A DNA stretch of 64,000 nucleotides from Hyperoodon ampullatus (lineage: Eukaryota; Chordata; Mammalia; Artiodactyla; Ziphiidae): contig OX457070.1 of assembly GCA_949752795.1 (NCBI GenBank), positions 39,643,185 to 39,707,184 of the forward strand, given 5' to 3'. The notes under the pieces are model-generated. The model did no database searches, was not told the DNA's origin, and saw only the letters and a list, made by a program, of their open reading frames with translations. Position 1 is the first letter of the stretch. Each line of letters opens with the position of its first letter. This document shows positions 22,437 through 34,287 of the stretch, piece after piece. The translations under genes and the position numbers were made by a program.

Positions 22437-23689
22437 CCTGGTGTCCAGAAGATTTTCATAATTTTTAGTAAAGGACTTACCTGCAGGAGTGGCCTGAGTC
22501 TGATGCCTTGATTAATACGTAAACAGACTCTGAGTTGCTCTTCTTCCACTTAGAGCCAAGATACTATCTGGCACTACAGTTTTGTTTGATAGACAGTATT
22601 GGCCCATGCTTGTCAACTAACCTGCGTGAAATAACATTATTACTGTATTATGTCGAGTTAGACTGCATAATATTTCCATTGTAGGACACACATGATGAAG
22701 AGATTTCAAAGTTCTCAACTGTTTACATAATTAGCATTACACATTTGTAAAATTAAGGTACCACTATCACCGCTATTACCATATTTCCTTTCTTCCAGGC
22801 TGCTGAGACATTATGTGTGTTCACTTTTGAGAATGATCAGAGGAGATGCCTCCATCTCCAAAGGATCTCTGTGTCCTCACAGTCCCTGTGGAAGGTTCCC
22901 AAAACCCTCACTTCATCTTGTGACCTTGCCCAAAATTAAATAACCGAGGCCAGCTTAAGGAATAAGAGAAGAGAACAAGAGGGAACTGGCCTAAAACACC
23001 TGGCTCTGAGTGTAGTTTATCGCTCTGCTGCTGGTTTGAAAGGATTATGTAGCCATAGGCTATTTCCAGATGGAAAGATGGTTCAGTGACATCCCCCTGG
23101 TAAATAAGTAGCCATTCCTCCTCCCTCTAAACGTCACATTGAAGTAGGCTGTGTTTTCTGATTAATTCATTTTGAATACCGCGGACTGTCTGTCACTGTA
23201 GTCATATGTCACTGGTGGCAGCTCAGAGAGTCTAACCTTCTTTAACATCAGTGCACACAATTCATTTTACAATGTGGCCTAATAGCTACCAAATACCTGC
23301 AAGGTAAAGGGAAGATGGGATGCATTTCCCCTCAAAATAGCCTGCAACCAAATTTATGAAAGCAAACTCTATAGGCACAATAGTATTCTTTGCAATGCAA
23401 AGGCTGGAAACCACTTGGAAATCTCCCCAAAGAATTGTCTTCATTGTTTACCAGAGTCTGACCAAGCACCTGGTACTCAGACATGTGGGGAGATAAGGCA
23501 CCTACTTCAGTTTTCTTAGATGTATAATTAGAGAGGGACTAGAGACCATGACCCCTTGTCTTTGAGTGGTCTGACAGCATAACCCTAGGTTTTCACAACA
23601 GCAAGCACCCATAGGCAAGCTCTGCTCAATGCATCTCACTTTTTTTCAGTTCTGGAAGGAGAGTGGCTTGGTGGAGACCCTGCTTTAGA
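22437..23689. other. unique DNA, no gene seen
   Basis: No repeat, exon or RNA gene was recognised. Confidence 0.45.
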
Positions 23690-23880
23690 GTCAGGAGTCA
23701 GTTCACATCATAACTCCTGCTGTTAATTAGCTTCTAGATGTAAGGGAAGGCAAGCTCCTAGGCTTTCCTGATCCTCAGTTCTCCATCACAAAAAAGCAAT
23801 AGTGTCATCACCTCCTTAAGTTGCCTTGATGACCCACTGAAACCCGGAATGGGACCCTCTAGCAACCTTGTTCCTTGTTC
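23690..23880 (+). repeat. possible MIR fragment
   Basis: 'ctgctttagagtcaggagtc', 'aattagcttctagatg', then 'atcctcagttctccatcac' and 'gtcatcacctcc' mimic MIR order on the plus strand, but similarity is weak. Confidence 0.45.
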
Positions 23881-24744
23881 TTTGAACACCCAATGGAAAC
23901 TACTGCTACTAAAATAAGTGCATTGCTTTTATGCATGGCCACGTGCAAAAGTGACAAGGCTTGGACCTAATCTTGCCCCAGGCTTTGGCCTCCACCTCCA
24001 ACAATAAATACACACTCCCCTGTTTACAACTCCATAAACAGGGACATGTGTTTCTGTTAACAATGCATGCTCTGGGCTGTCTCTGTGATCAATTACTTTA
24101 TATCATTTTCAAATTGCCACATGTTTACATCTTTCCAAAGAGCTGTCCCCTGAACAAAAAAAGGCCTGCCTGACTCTGGCATGGTCAGAGGGCTTCCCTT
24201 CAACTTATCACATCTCGAAATGCCACAGACAGAAAAGCTTCCAGGCTATTTGCTAAGAAAACTAGCATAAGCTGCTTATCAGAAAATATTACGTATTCCC
24301 TGAAAGGTGAGCTGTTTTGTCAGTTGCTTGGACTGTGTGAAATTCCTTTTTTGTCATGATAGGTCACTGCACAGAAGCTAACAGTAGACTGACATCTCCC
24401 CAGTGGATGCCAGGGCCCTGGGCAAAATCCTGAAAAGCTAGCCTTTGCTTTCAGGACAAGTATGCTATGGTTGGAACCCAAGCCCTATGTAATAAACGTA
24501 AGTGGTATTAGTGTTGTTTTAATTGTGCAATTTTTAAACAGATTTTAAAATTTTAAATTAATAATTTAATTTTTAATTTAAGATGAAAAAATTTTAAAGA
24601 TAAAAATCAGTCAACTTACCTTGTGGATTCAGAGCCTATATAAATCATGGTGTTCTCCGGTATCTTACACTGGCCGAATAATTTGGTAGAAAATATTCCA
24701 TTCTCTTTTTGAAACATCTCAGCTTAAGATTCAATATCCAAAAT

Positions 24745-24960
24745 TTCAGTCCCTAAAGGAGTACCATGAGAAGCTGAAAACTTGAGTTCCAGTCCTGTTC
24801 TATTCGTTACTGGTGGCACGTGGCAGATCATTCCAAATTGTTGAAACTCAGTTTCCACATCTGTAAAATGTCAATAAAAGTATTGTTTATCTCTTGGGGT
24901 AATTATGGGACTCATGGGAAGGTACTGAAGTAAAAATTCTTATTCACTGCACAGGTCAGG
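24745..24960 (+). repeat. MIR fragment
   Basis: 'cttgagttccagtcctgtt', then 'gtggcagatcattcca', 'aaactcagtttccacatctg' and TAAAATGTCAATAA follow the MIR head-to-tail order. Confidence 0.65.
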
Positions 24961-25624
24961 ACAAATGTAAGGTGAGGAAATTACTATGATTATAATCGAA
25001 TGCATTGTCAAGTTGCACACAATCACAGTGCAAGAGGCTAATCACTGCCACTCCTGGCTTTTGGTTTTATGCTCAGTGTCTTGGGCCCAGCCAATCAGTG
25101 CACTGTTTTTATGCTGGGTGGATAATGACACAGGAGGATTGGATTCTCACTGGTTTACGGTCTGGACTATACACATTTGCATTTTGACCAGAGACCTGGG
25201 AGAATTTACTGTGCTTCATGAACTTTTACAATTGAGTCTATTAAGGATAATAATATTACTAATAACAATAATAATAATTGGCCACTCAAAGAGATTAAAT
25301 GGCTTCCTCTAGGACATAACAGCTAGGAAAGGCTCAAGATTTAATTTACGCCTAACCCTGTCTGGGTCAAAACAGCATAATCCAGAGGCATGGGGCTTCA
25401 CAGACTCTGTTCCCTGATAAATCTTCTGAGAAAGGCAATGACCTGAAGTCATGTAACCTTAAGTTCCTTCCTTTCATTCTCAAGAGCAAATAGAAGTGGT
25501 TTACATGTGATTCTTGGGGATGTAAAGACAGAGCCCCCAGTCTCAAGTTTGGAGCCGATGTATGAAAAAATACAGGAATACTTTGGATCGCTCTTACCTT
25601 CCCTCCTCATTCATGAGAAGGCTC

Positions 25625-25745
25625 AAATTCTCTTTCTGCTCACTCTCTTTCTCTTTCTCCTTTTCCTCCCTCCGCTCCTCCTTGTTTCTTTCTCTCTCCC
25701 TCTTCCTATCTCGACCTCTACCTCTCTTTCTGTCTCCCTCTCTCG
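25625..25745 (+). repeat. pyrimidine-rich low-complexity tract
   Basis: CT-rich sequence with repeated CTCTTTCTC and CTCTCCCTC units, interrupted by few purines. The open frames across it consist mostly of Leu, Ser and Phe and are not real. Confidence 0.85.
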
Positions 25746-25789
25746 AGGAAAAGGATTAGCTCAGGAATAACAAGAGATTTTAAGCATCA

Positions 25790-25985
25790 GAACCATATGT
25801 GAACACCACTCTACCACCTCCTAGCTGTGAGCTTGGGCACTGACTCAACTGCTCAGACCTCAGTACCCTTGAATGCGAAGGAAATAACCCCACACCCCTC
25901 TGCTCTATGTAAGGCTAAGGTGCTGTGGTGCAGACCACAGAAAATAGCATAAACAAGGTGTCTAGCAGGATGCTTGCCATTTTCT
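25790..25985 (+). repeat. possible MIR fragment
   Basis: 'caccacctcctagctgtgag', 'cttgggcactgactcaactg', 'ctcagacctcagtaccc' and a late 'ggtgtctagcaggatgcttg' resemble MIR on the plus strand. Confidence 0.5.
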
Positions 25986-28900
25986 CTAATCTACACATAA
26001 TATCTAAACAACTGGTACTAGAGCAGCAAACTCAGATCACTCAGATTTTATCACCTCCTAAATATAAAGGTACTTGACAAACTAATGCATTTTCAAGGAA
26101 TTGAATGACAGTTGTCAGATCATGCAGAGTGAGGCAGCATTTTTCTGGGTTACATGCCATTTGGTTACCGGTTCATGGATGCATCTTGCATGGCCTCTAT
26201 ATTTCTTTTCCATGGTTGGAAAGCCTCTCATATGTGCTCAAAGATCAGTATATTTCAGCCTCATTCCCTCCCCATCTCTCCTTCTCCCTAATCACTCTGG
26301 CGCCTGCTATGCAGCCGGCCAGAGTGCTGAATTCCTGTAGACAGGAGTTGAGGATGGTGTGGGGGATGGATTTGGTTTGCTTTATTGCAGTAACTGGTTT
26401 TAGGCATTTTCAGCATCTAAACTCATGTTCTTTTCTGAGCTTGTTACAAATCACCTCTATTATCAGCCTCAGTGTCCGGTATTAGGCAGGAATTAAAGTC
26501 CACAGTGCTGCAAAGAGCTACTATTTAAAGCCAAGGATAGCCCCCATGTGAGGGACAGGAAACAGCCCCTGAGACCCCCAGCCCCAGTATCCCTCCCCAC
26601 AGACTTTCTCTGAATTCTCTCCAACTGCTGCTTCCTTTTCTTAAATGTAGAAACTATTTCCTGATTATGCAAAATCCCAAGCCACGTGCCTGCAGAGTAC
26701 ACCTGTTATTCAAAGGTATTTCTGTTCTGAGAATGATTGCACCAAAACTGCATGGAAAGCAAAGTGATAGAAGAACTTTCTGGAATATTTTTATTCATTT
26801 ATTTATTTGGCAATTTAGATGAATCACTTATCCCACTGTGAAGAAGCAAGATAAAGAAAGAATTGTTTTTCTGACAATTACCCATGGCTAAGGTAATCAA
26901 AAGGTCAAGATATAAACCCCTGAGCTGTGCTGTTTTGGGTTTGCTCTGAATAAATAAATATAATCTAAAGCACTTATTTCTTAAGTATTCCAAAATTGTC
27001 TGCTTTTTGGATTTGGCATTATCTTCACCATTTTGAAATGTACACCTATTTCTATTTCAAACGAAAGTAATAATACACATTTTTGAAGTGAAGGAAGTCT
27101 GTATAATCTGCTATATCTTTTGTGGTGCATTCATCTGTAAATGTACTTTATAAACCACAAAATTGTACAACATAAGGTATTTACTGCATGTGGAATGTGT
27201 ATTTTTATTTTGACCCATAACCACAATAATAACAAAAAGATTGTTGCCTTGCTTGCACCATAGACATAGCAACACTATCTCCTCAAGCTCACACCTGAGC
27301 CAGGTTCTCTGCTTCCTCGTGAATTTGCAGACTAGACCTGGTGAACCCTTTCCAACCTGACAAACGTCATAACCCATCTACCTGAGTTACCGTATGTGGC
27401 TCCGGCTAAGAACATCACCACACAATCATACATTTTTACAATGGGTCTATAAAACAACCATTATAATAAATGTCTGCTTAATTAATACATTAGGACATAA
27501 AGCAATTTATTATGCTCTTATTTGCTATCATTCTCCCTGTTCAAATTTAATAATGCAAAAAGGTTTCTCAGATGCCAACCCTTGGAAATAATAAAAATAC
27601 ATTCATCATGGATATTGAATGCAGACACGCCTGGCAGTACTGCTGGCAAAGAGGAGGCGGTCAAATGTGGAGAGAGAAACTGGGGGCTGTTTGCACAAGC
27701 CTGGCTGGAATCAGGTCTCTACGATAGAGGAAGGAGCCCAGTGCAATTCTTGGCATGGCAGCAAGGAAGGTGTCCGGAATAACTATGACTACAATGGGCA
27801 ACAAAAGGGGGTGGCAGAAAGGGAGTTGGGGTGAAAAGCTTTCAAGTCACTTAAATTCATGAGGGCTATGGAGGCTCAAATTGAAATTATCTCACTCTGT
27901 GCCGATAAATAAAGTAGCTCTGGTACCTAAATCATGACACTAACTATACGTTTCGATTTTTTTAAGTAGTGATTAGGTGGATACTCTGGGGAACCTACCA
28001 GACTTCGCAGAGATAACAGACTCAACTTAATATCAACTTAAAAAGAGACTTGAATTCTAACCAATCTCATGTAATGAATTGAAATTCTATAGCTTTCAGA
28101 GGGGGAGAAAAGATAAAAAAGCGACACGGCTCCATTCTCTAACTTGCTGTCAGGAAATATAATTTGTGCTCTCGGTGATTCACCTAGCTCATATGCAGCA
28201 TGCAAATTTATTTCCCTAATAATCAGACCTGGAGATTGCCCAAGAGGATTAATAGCATCATTCCTTATGACCGCCAGGATATTATGCACCTCTGACATGG
28301 AAAAATTGTGTTAGTTCTACAGAGAAAACGCAAGGATATTTGTCCTGCTAGACAATATAATAGGCTGGTGCATCATCAGATTACAATGTCATTTCAAAAA
28401 CCTTGAATACAAATAATGTACAGTGGGGGAAATGTTGGAACAACCTCTCTTAATTCAGTAGTCTTGAATTCACATGTATTTTTGTGTGTGCTCTGAGATG
28501 TATGCATATTTTTTATTAGAGCTTTCCAACATTGCATGCAAAAAGGCAAGGATATTATATATTCTATGAGATCTTGTCATTGTTTCTTGGAAAACGGATG
28601 AAAAAGAAATGAAGAAAGGGGGCTTTCTGTGGTTTGAGTTTGTTTTTATCCTACCCATACACAGCTGAAGATGGTGTTCAGAAGCAGAACTTTCATAGGC
28701 AAACACTGATTGTCGGGGTTTATATACGGCATGTGCTTCTTATACGTATAAGATATAGATATCTAAGAATTCAGTTTCCACTCATGTCTTTATTCAAACA
28801 TGGAGTCATTCGTACATTCAATCACTTACTATTTGATACTCAAGGTAAAACAATGTACTTCATAATTGTTGTTTGGGACTCTATTTTATTTCTTTATCTT

Positions 28901-29728
28901 TCACTGTGAATCGGTCAGAAAATTTCCAGAACAGTAATGTCTCCAGCTGTACTTTAGACCAAAGAACGCTGCCTTGAGACAAGACCAAATTTCATTATTA
29001 TGCGCATGGGAGCAATAAGATTAGCTCCTACTGCTGCCCCTAAGGTGGAGCAGCAGGATGAACCAATGAGATGATGCTAATGTGCATGTTAATAGTATTC
29101 TGCTGGAAGAAGTTGGGATAATTAAACATGTACCGTCTCTTTAAGGCAGAGCAGCACACATTTTCTTCGGATGGGTGTTTACAAGAATTCCAATTTCAGG
29201 TCATAGCCATTTCTGAGATTGCTTAAGAAAGAGATGGGAATAACTTATCTTATTCATGTATTCAAGGAACCTTATAAAATGTGCAAAACATAACAGTTTT
29301 AAGGGGCAAAACATGCATCTTATCTTGACAGAGCTGCTTTATTATGGGTACTGTTGTATAGTGACCTAATATATGGAGCATTTTTAGCTAATATACCTTG
29401 CAGGAAACCAGCCTTTAATGTGATGGATTTTATGGTATCTCATTAGGGTGTGTTTATATAACCTGATACTAAACACGTTTTCAGATTCATGTTCCTTACT
29501 AAAATTGTGAGCCACATTGATTTTTAGCTGGAACAGCCACAGAGTCATTTTTACTATTAAGAAGGGTAGCTCTGAAGTCATTCCCAGAGCACAACTATTC
29601 TCCATACAAACTTGGGAACTTGCCCTTTTATAGCTTCAGTGAGCATGGTCTTCATGGCACGGCCCACTGTCTTCTTATTGCTTAGACACCTCTAGGTTAT
29701 TATCCATAATGCAGAATAGCTAATGTCA

Positions 29729-29765
29729 TAGGATTTTTTTTTTCTGGAAGGAAAAAAAAAATCCT
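29729..29765. repeat. poly-T/poly-A hairpin
   Basis: AGGATTTTTTTTTT is followed after a spacer of about 10 bases (CTGGAAGG) by AAAAAAAAAATCCT. The two arms can pair over about 14 bases. It may be a chance palindrome or the trace of two opposed A-tails. Confidence 0.75.
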
Positions 29766-32306
29766 GTGTATTCTCCTGTTGTTTTCTCATCAGCGTCTTT
29801 GATTTTATGAGTTAGTCTCAAATAATATTAACACATTGGCTCTGGAGAGATACATATCTTCACATCTGAGCTTCTGGGGTTTTCATAACCAACACTACCA
29901 GTACCAGCAGTGTTTGTATGAAAATGGCAAATTAAAAAAAAAAAAAATCTTAACATTGCAAGTAGTGTTAAACAAAATAATGACTTTCACATGGTGAAGT
30001 CTCCGTTTTGTAAACTGATCCTGTGAGGTAACTCAGAAGTCAGCCGTAAATAGTGTCTCAGGGTATTTCAGTGGAGTCAGGGGAAATAATGACCTAGAGG
30101 TACTGTAAATAGTTTAAATTATTGGAAGGTCTTTCTAAGAAATGTAACGTAAGAAGGGAGAGAAATGTTTTTTCTCTATTGTGAAATGAGTACCCTTTTG
30201 GAGGTGATCCAAATTCAGAATGCAAATATTTAGAGAAAGAGACTATTTTTCGAGAAAAGCAAAAACTTTACTTTTCCTACTTGTTTCACAGAATCTAGTT
30301 AACACAATCCAACCAGGACCGAAAAAAGAACATCCAGACAGAAGCACAGATATGTTTATTTCACGCTTGCATTTTAAACTAAAATCACAAGGCTTTGAGA
30401 GAAAAGGGGGAATAGACTTTCAACAGCAACGTGTAGAAAACCTATGGAATGGGTATCATTGCTCATGAGAGAGTGAATATTGTTAATCATGTGATTTCAT
30501 TTTAACCAGGTTTATAACTTTAACTATAATCCTGGAATTGTAGTTCACAAGCCTCAAATCATCGCTATCTATATTTGGCCTAAGAAATTTTAAGTCAGAA
30601 CCTGTTCTCCGAAAAGAAGACAGTTTCTCTTTATTTTGCCCCTGGCATGCTATTCATTATTAAACATTAAAGTTGTGTCAATTACTTTCATATTTGATTA
30701 TTATCCCAGTTATTCTACCAGCTAATCAGGTCTTTTTAAAGACGTTTCTGGCAGTGACTATGAGCTGATGTAAAGAATAGAATTATTTGTGCTTTTTGTT
30801 TCCTAGTTCACCATAGCTACTGGCTATTTTAATTCACCCAGCCACCCCACTACCCATTACCATCATCCCCAAATAAGATAACAGGATGACTTACCCACTT
30901 GTTTTAATCACTGTGAAATTGAACTTCCAAGTTACTCTTTGGCTAAATACAAGAGCCAGTTTCATGTGCTTGTTTTAAATGGGGATGAACCAAGTTATCC
31001 TGAGGACAACTCTTGTTGTTGTATTAACAGCTTCACAGTTATTCGGCCTGAGGTGTAATTATTTTACCATTATTACATGCAAAGCTTTTAACAAAACAGT
31101 CATTCCCTCCATTTAAGCAGAGAGTTTTATAATTTATTACACCTCTTTGGTCATCAACACACTATACAAACAGTTGGCCACCGGTGACCAATTACATTAA
31201 GGTTAAGCAACATAACTTTAAATTAGAAATAAGCTCATGTATCTTCATCAAGGGCCTGCTGTGTTTTCACTGCTGTTTATGAGATGATACTAAATGTGGA
31301 TATAGAGCACGCTCACTGGGACCAATTCCTTTCGGCCTGAAAATGGGAAAGTCTCCAGTGTACCCGAGTCCAGAGCTAATTAATGGGATAACATCTGCTT
31401 TAAGCATTCAGCTGGAGTAATTTCTATCAACTTTCCAGAGAAGGTGCAGGGGACACTGTCAGAGAACTAAGTATCTATCATGAGTCGTATTAAACTGTGA
31501 CAGGCCTGCAAAAGCACATTTCTGTCTTGGTTTTGTATTTATTTAGGGTGTTGCAGCTGTCAACACGGGGTTTCCTCCCATTCTGCCTTTCTTCAGCGCG
31601 TGAATAATTGTTTGGGGGTTCATAAGCAAATAACCTATTATTTATACACATAGGCCAGGGAGCTGTTCATGTTTTCAAAACTCCAGTGTAGGAGAGATAA
31701 AAGACAAGAATAAAACAGCCACGTTCCTTCTGAAACAATCAGTTTTCGCCACAAAGACATTTATGTTGTTTTATCATATTAAAAACGATAGCAGGATTTG
31801 CTAAAGAGAAACACCCATACTGTAAAGCTTCCGAAGGGATAAGCCCACTTATTTCATGTTATTTCATGTTATCAGCTCTTGTACAACACAATTCCAGCTT
31901 TAGTAGTGACTAAATAAAGGCACCTGTCCTGTGTGGTCATTTACATAAATCCAACCTGAATGGAGGAAACGAAGTAATTCTCTGACAACTTAAAATAAGG
32001 GATGTGTGTGGAAGCAGCAAGAACAGCAATTGCTTTGTCAGAGGTTTCCCACTGATTCTAATTCTTTATTCATGTACTTTGTTTGTTTGTTTATTTCCCA
32101 GGGCAGTAGGACAAAGAGTTCATTTTAATTAAGATTTCAAGAGGACCTGTTTCCATAGGCCTGCTTTTTTGGAGTAAGGCAAATGAGTACACTTCCTATA
32201 CAATCACACAATCAAGCAAACGGCACCAAGCTTTACGGTTCCAATGGTCAATATAAAGAGAGAGGAAACATAACACATTGTTTTTAGTGTGTGAGCTGAA
32301 TTACGT

Positions 32307-32314
32307 TGACGTCA
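32307..32314. promoter_or_regulatory. perfect CRE palindrome TGACGTCA
   Basis: TGACGTCA is the full-length CREB/ATF site. It is rare in CpG-depleted mammalian DNA and lies in the repeat-poor block. Occupancy cannot be told from sequence. Confidence 0.4.
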
Positions 32315-33344
32315 CTTTTTAATAATCATGGACCCAATAGGTGGCATACATAAAATATGATCCTGAGGAAGAAATGATAATAATGACCATTTACCTTTAC
32401 CTGGAAGCTGATGGGGTCAAAGACCAAATGTCCGTTCACAACAAGTATGGGGGAATTCACGGTCTAAAATCCCACAACCTCCTAAAAAGGGTGTCACTCA
32501 GGGTTATTTAGGGAAATGAAACTGAGAGGAGCATCAGGATATTTTTAAAAGAACCTTAATACTTATACCATAGAGGGAAAAATGTCAGCATTTTCTTTAG
32601 ATATTTAATAATCCTATGAAATTTTTAATATTGCTAAATTGAAATTGTGGCTGTCCCCAGTTCACATTATTTATGCAATAATCTTGTAGTAAACTAATAA
32701 GTTGTGTTGGTTAATTGCCAAGCTATTTTGCATACAGTTAAGTTGTGCATATAAAAATACGCATGATGAAACATGTAGTATTTTATAACCCAAAGCAACT
32801 AACATGCTCATACCTAATGCATGCACGCACACTGTAACCCAGGACAAATTGCTCGTGTTAGTTACTACCACAGGCTGGCAGGCCAGAAAATACATTTGGT
32901 GCCTAATATGCATAAGCACAGAAATATGGTCAGGCTCATTACTGTAATAAAGCTGTGATTTGCCAGCAGGATCAGTAGAAACACACTTGAAGCAGTCTGT
33001 CCCTTCCACTGGCTCATGTGCCATAAGGCAATAAGGTTGTAACAAGGGTGAATCCTCAATTCAGCTGGGCTACCTTGTCTGGGTTATTTGAACCCTTATT
33101 TGCCTTCAGGGGCCCATTTGCTTGTCCTAATGTGTACACAGTGATAATGTAGCCATTTACACAATAAGGAAGGTCTGCAAAACAGGAGTCTGCTCGGCAA
33201 TAACGTGAGGGAGCAAGAGTGTGGAGAACTGGCAACTGTTGGTCCAGTTACATAATTCCGCGGAGGAGTCTTCAAATCTGAGAGGTGGCTTTTGAATGTG
33301 TTTGAGAATAAGTAGAGTACTGGACAAGTAAAAAGCCAAGTGGA

Positions 33345-33541
33345 GGGCTTCCCTTCCCTGGTGGCGCAGTGGTTGAGGGTCTGCCTGCCGATGCAGGGGA
33401 CACGGGTTCGTGCCCCGGTCCGGGAGGATCCTGCATGCCGCGGAGAGGCTGGGCCCGTGAGCCATGGCCGCTGGGCCTGCGCGTCCGGAGCCTGTGCTCC
33501 GCAATGGGAGAGGCCGCAACAGTGAGAGGCCCGTGTACCAC

Positions 33542-33566
<25 letters not shown>
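33345..33566 (+). mobile_element. CHR-type SINE with a 5-bp duplication in its head
   Basis: This is a plus-strand copy. The head reads GGCTTCCCTTCCCTGGTGGC instead of the usual GGCTTCCCTGGTGGC, an internal 5-bp duplication. It ends GAGGCCCGTGTACCAC plus about 27 A. The flanks AAAAGCCAAGTGGA (33331-33344) and AAAGGCAAGTGGA (33567-33579) form a duplication with one mismatch. The 226-codon minus-strand frame across it is not a gene. Confidence 0.93.
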
Positions 33567-33573
<7 letters not shown>

Positions 33574-33579
33574 AGTGGA

Positions 33580-34048
33580 TAGCTTTTTAGCGCTCTGATG
33601 AAATTAGAAGCAGGTTGATGAAAGAAAATGCCTTGGGTCCTCTGCTTGAAGTTCCATATTACACAAAAGGCTCTTGAAAAATTATAGAATTTACCTTGAG
33701 TAGAAGGCAGGTTAAGATGAAAGTTTGTTAGTTGGAGGGGAGACATTAAGGGGTCATTTCCTGTGGGAAGGGACATTCAGTAATAACACAAGTGAAATCT
33801 GAATGAAAAGGTGAAGGCCAGTGGCCCTGAAGTGGGCCATGGTGTCCCCCGAAAGCCCTCAAGCATCTTGGAGCCCTGTCCTTGTTGCCACAGTCATTGC
33901 ATAGGCTTGTGAAGGACATTCTTTGACAGTCGAGAGCTAGAAAATTAAAACCCAAGTTTGAGGTCCACTAACAGCAACTTTGAAGATCGGATGGTACATA
34001 TTTTACTCCTGTTGCTTTCTTTTATGCTTTTTCTAGCTTTTAATGAAT
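33580..34048. other. unique DNA between two SINEs
   Basis: No repeat or exon is recognised. Confidence 0.45.
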
Positions 34049-34060
34049 GCTTGTTTTGTA

Positions 34061-34275
34061 ATTTTTTTTTTTTTTTTTTTTTTTTGGTACGCAGGCCTCT
34101 CACTGTTGTGGCCTCTCCCGTTGCGGAGCACAGGCTCCGGATGCGCAGGCTCAGCGGCCATGGCTCACGGGCCCAGCTGCTCCGCGGCATGTGGGATCCT
34201 CCCAGACCGGGGCACGAACCCGTGTCCCCTGCATCGGCAGGTGGACTCCTAACCACTGTGCCACCAGGGAAGCCC
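34061..34275 (-). mobile_element. CHR-type SINE
   Basis: This is a minus-strand copy with a T-run of about 24, GGTACGCAGGCCTCTCAC, and the reversed head ending GTGCCACCAGGGAAGCCC. A 12-bp perfect duplication, GCTTGTTTTGTA, flanks it (34049-34060 and 34276-34287). Confidence 0.95.
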
Positions 34276-34287
34276 GCTTGTTTTGTA

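Larger units (their letters stand above)
27400..33330. other. repeat-poor block, candidate regulatory DNA
   Basis: Over about 5.9 kb I recognise no SINE, LINE, LTR or DNA transposon, whereas the rest of the window has one every 1-2 kb. The composition is AT-rich with intact homeodomain-type TAATTA cores (for example CTAATTAATGGG at about 31376-31387) and a perfect CRE at 32307. No open frame here has a recognised product. Absence of transposons over such a length is often seen around developmental enhancers. That is inference only, because old repeats can be missed by eye. Confidence 0.35.

Noticed and set aside
33096..33776. 226-codon minus-strand open frame
   Set aside because: Its core is translated CHR SINE and its A-tail (run of Phe); the remainder is unique flanking DNA with no domain.
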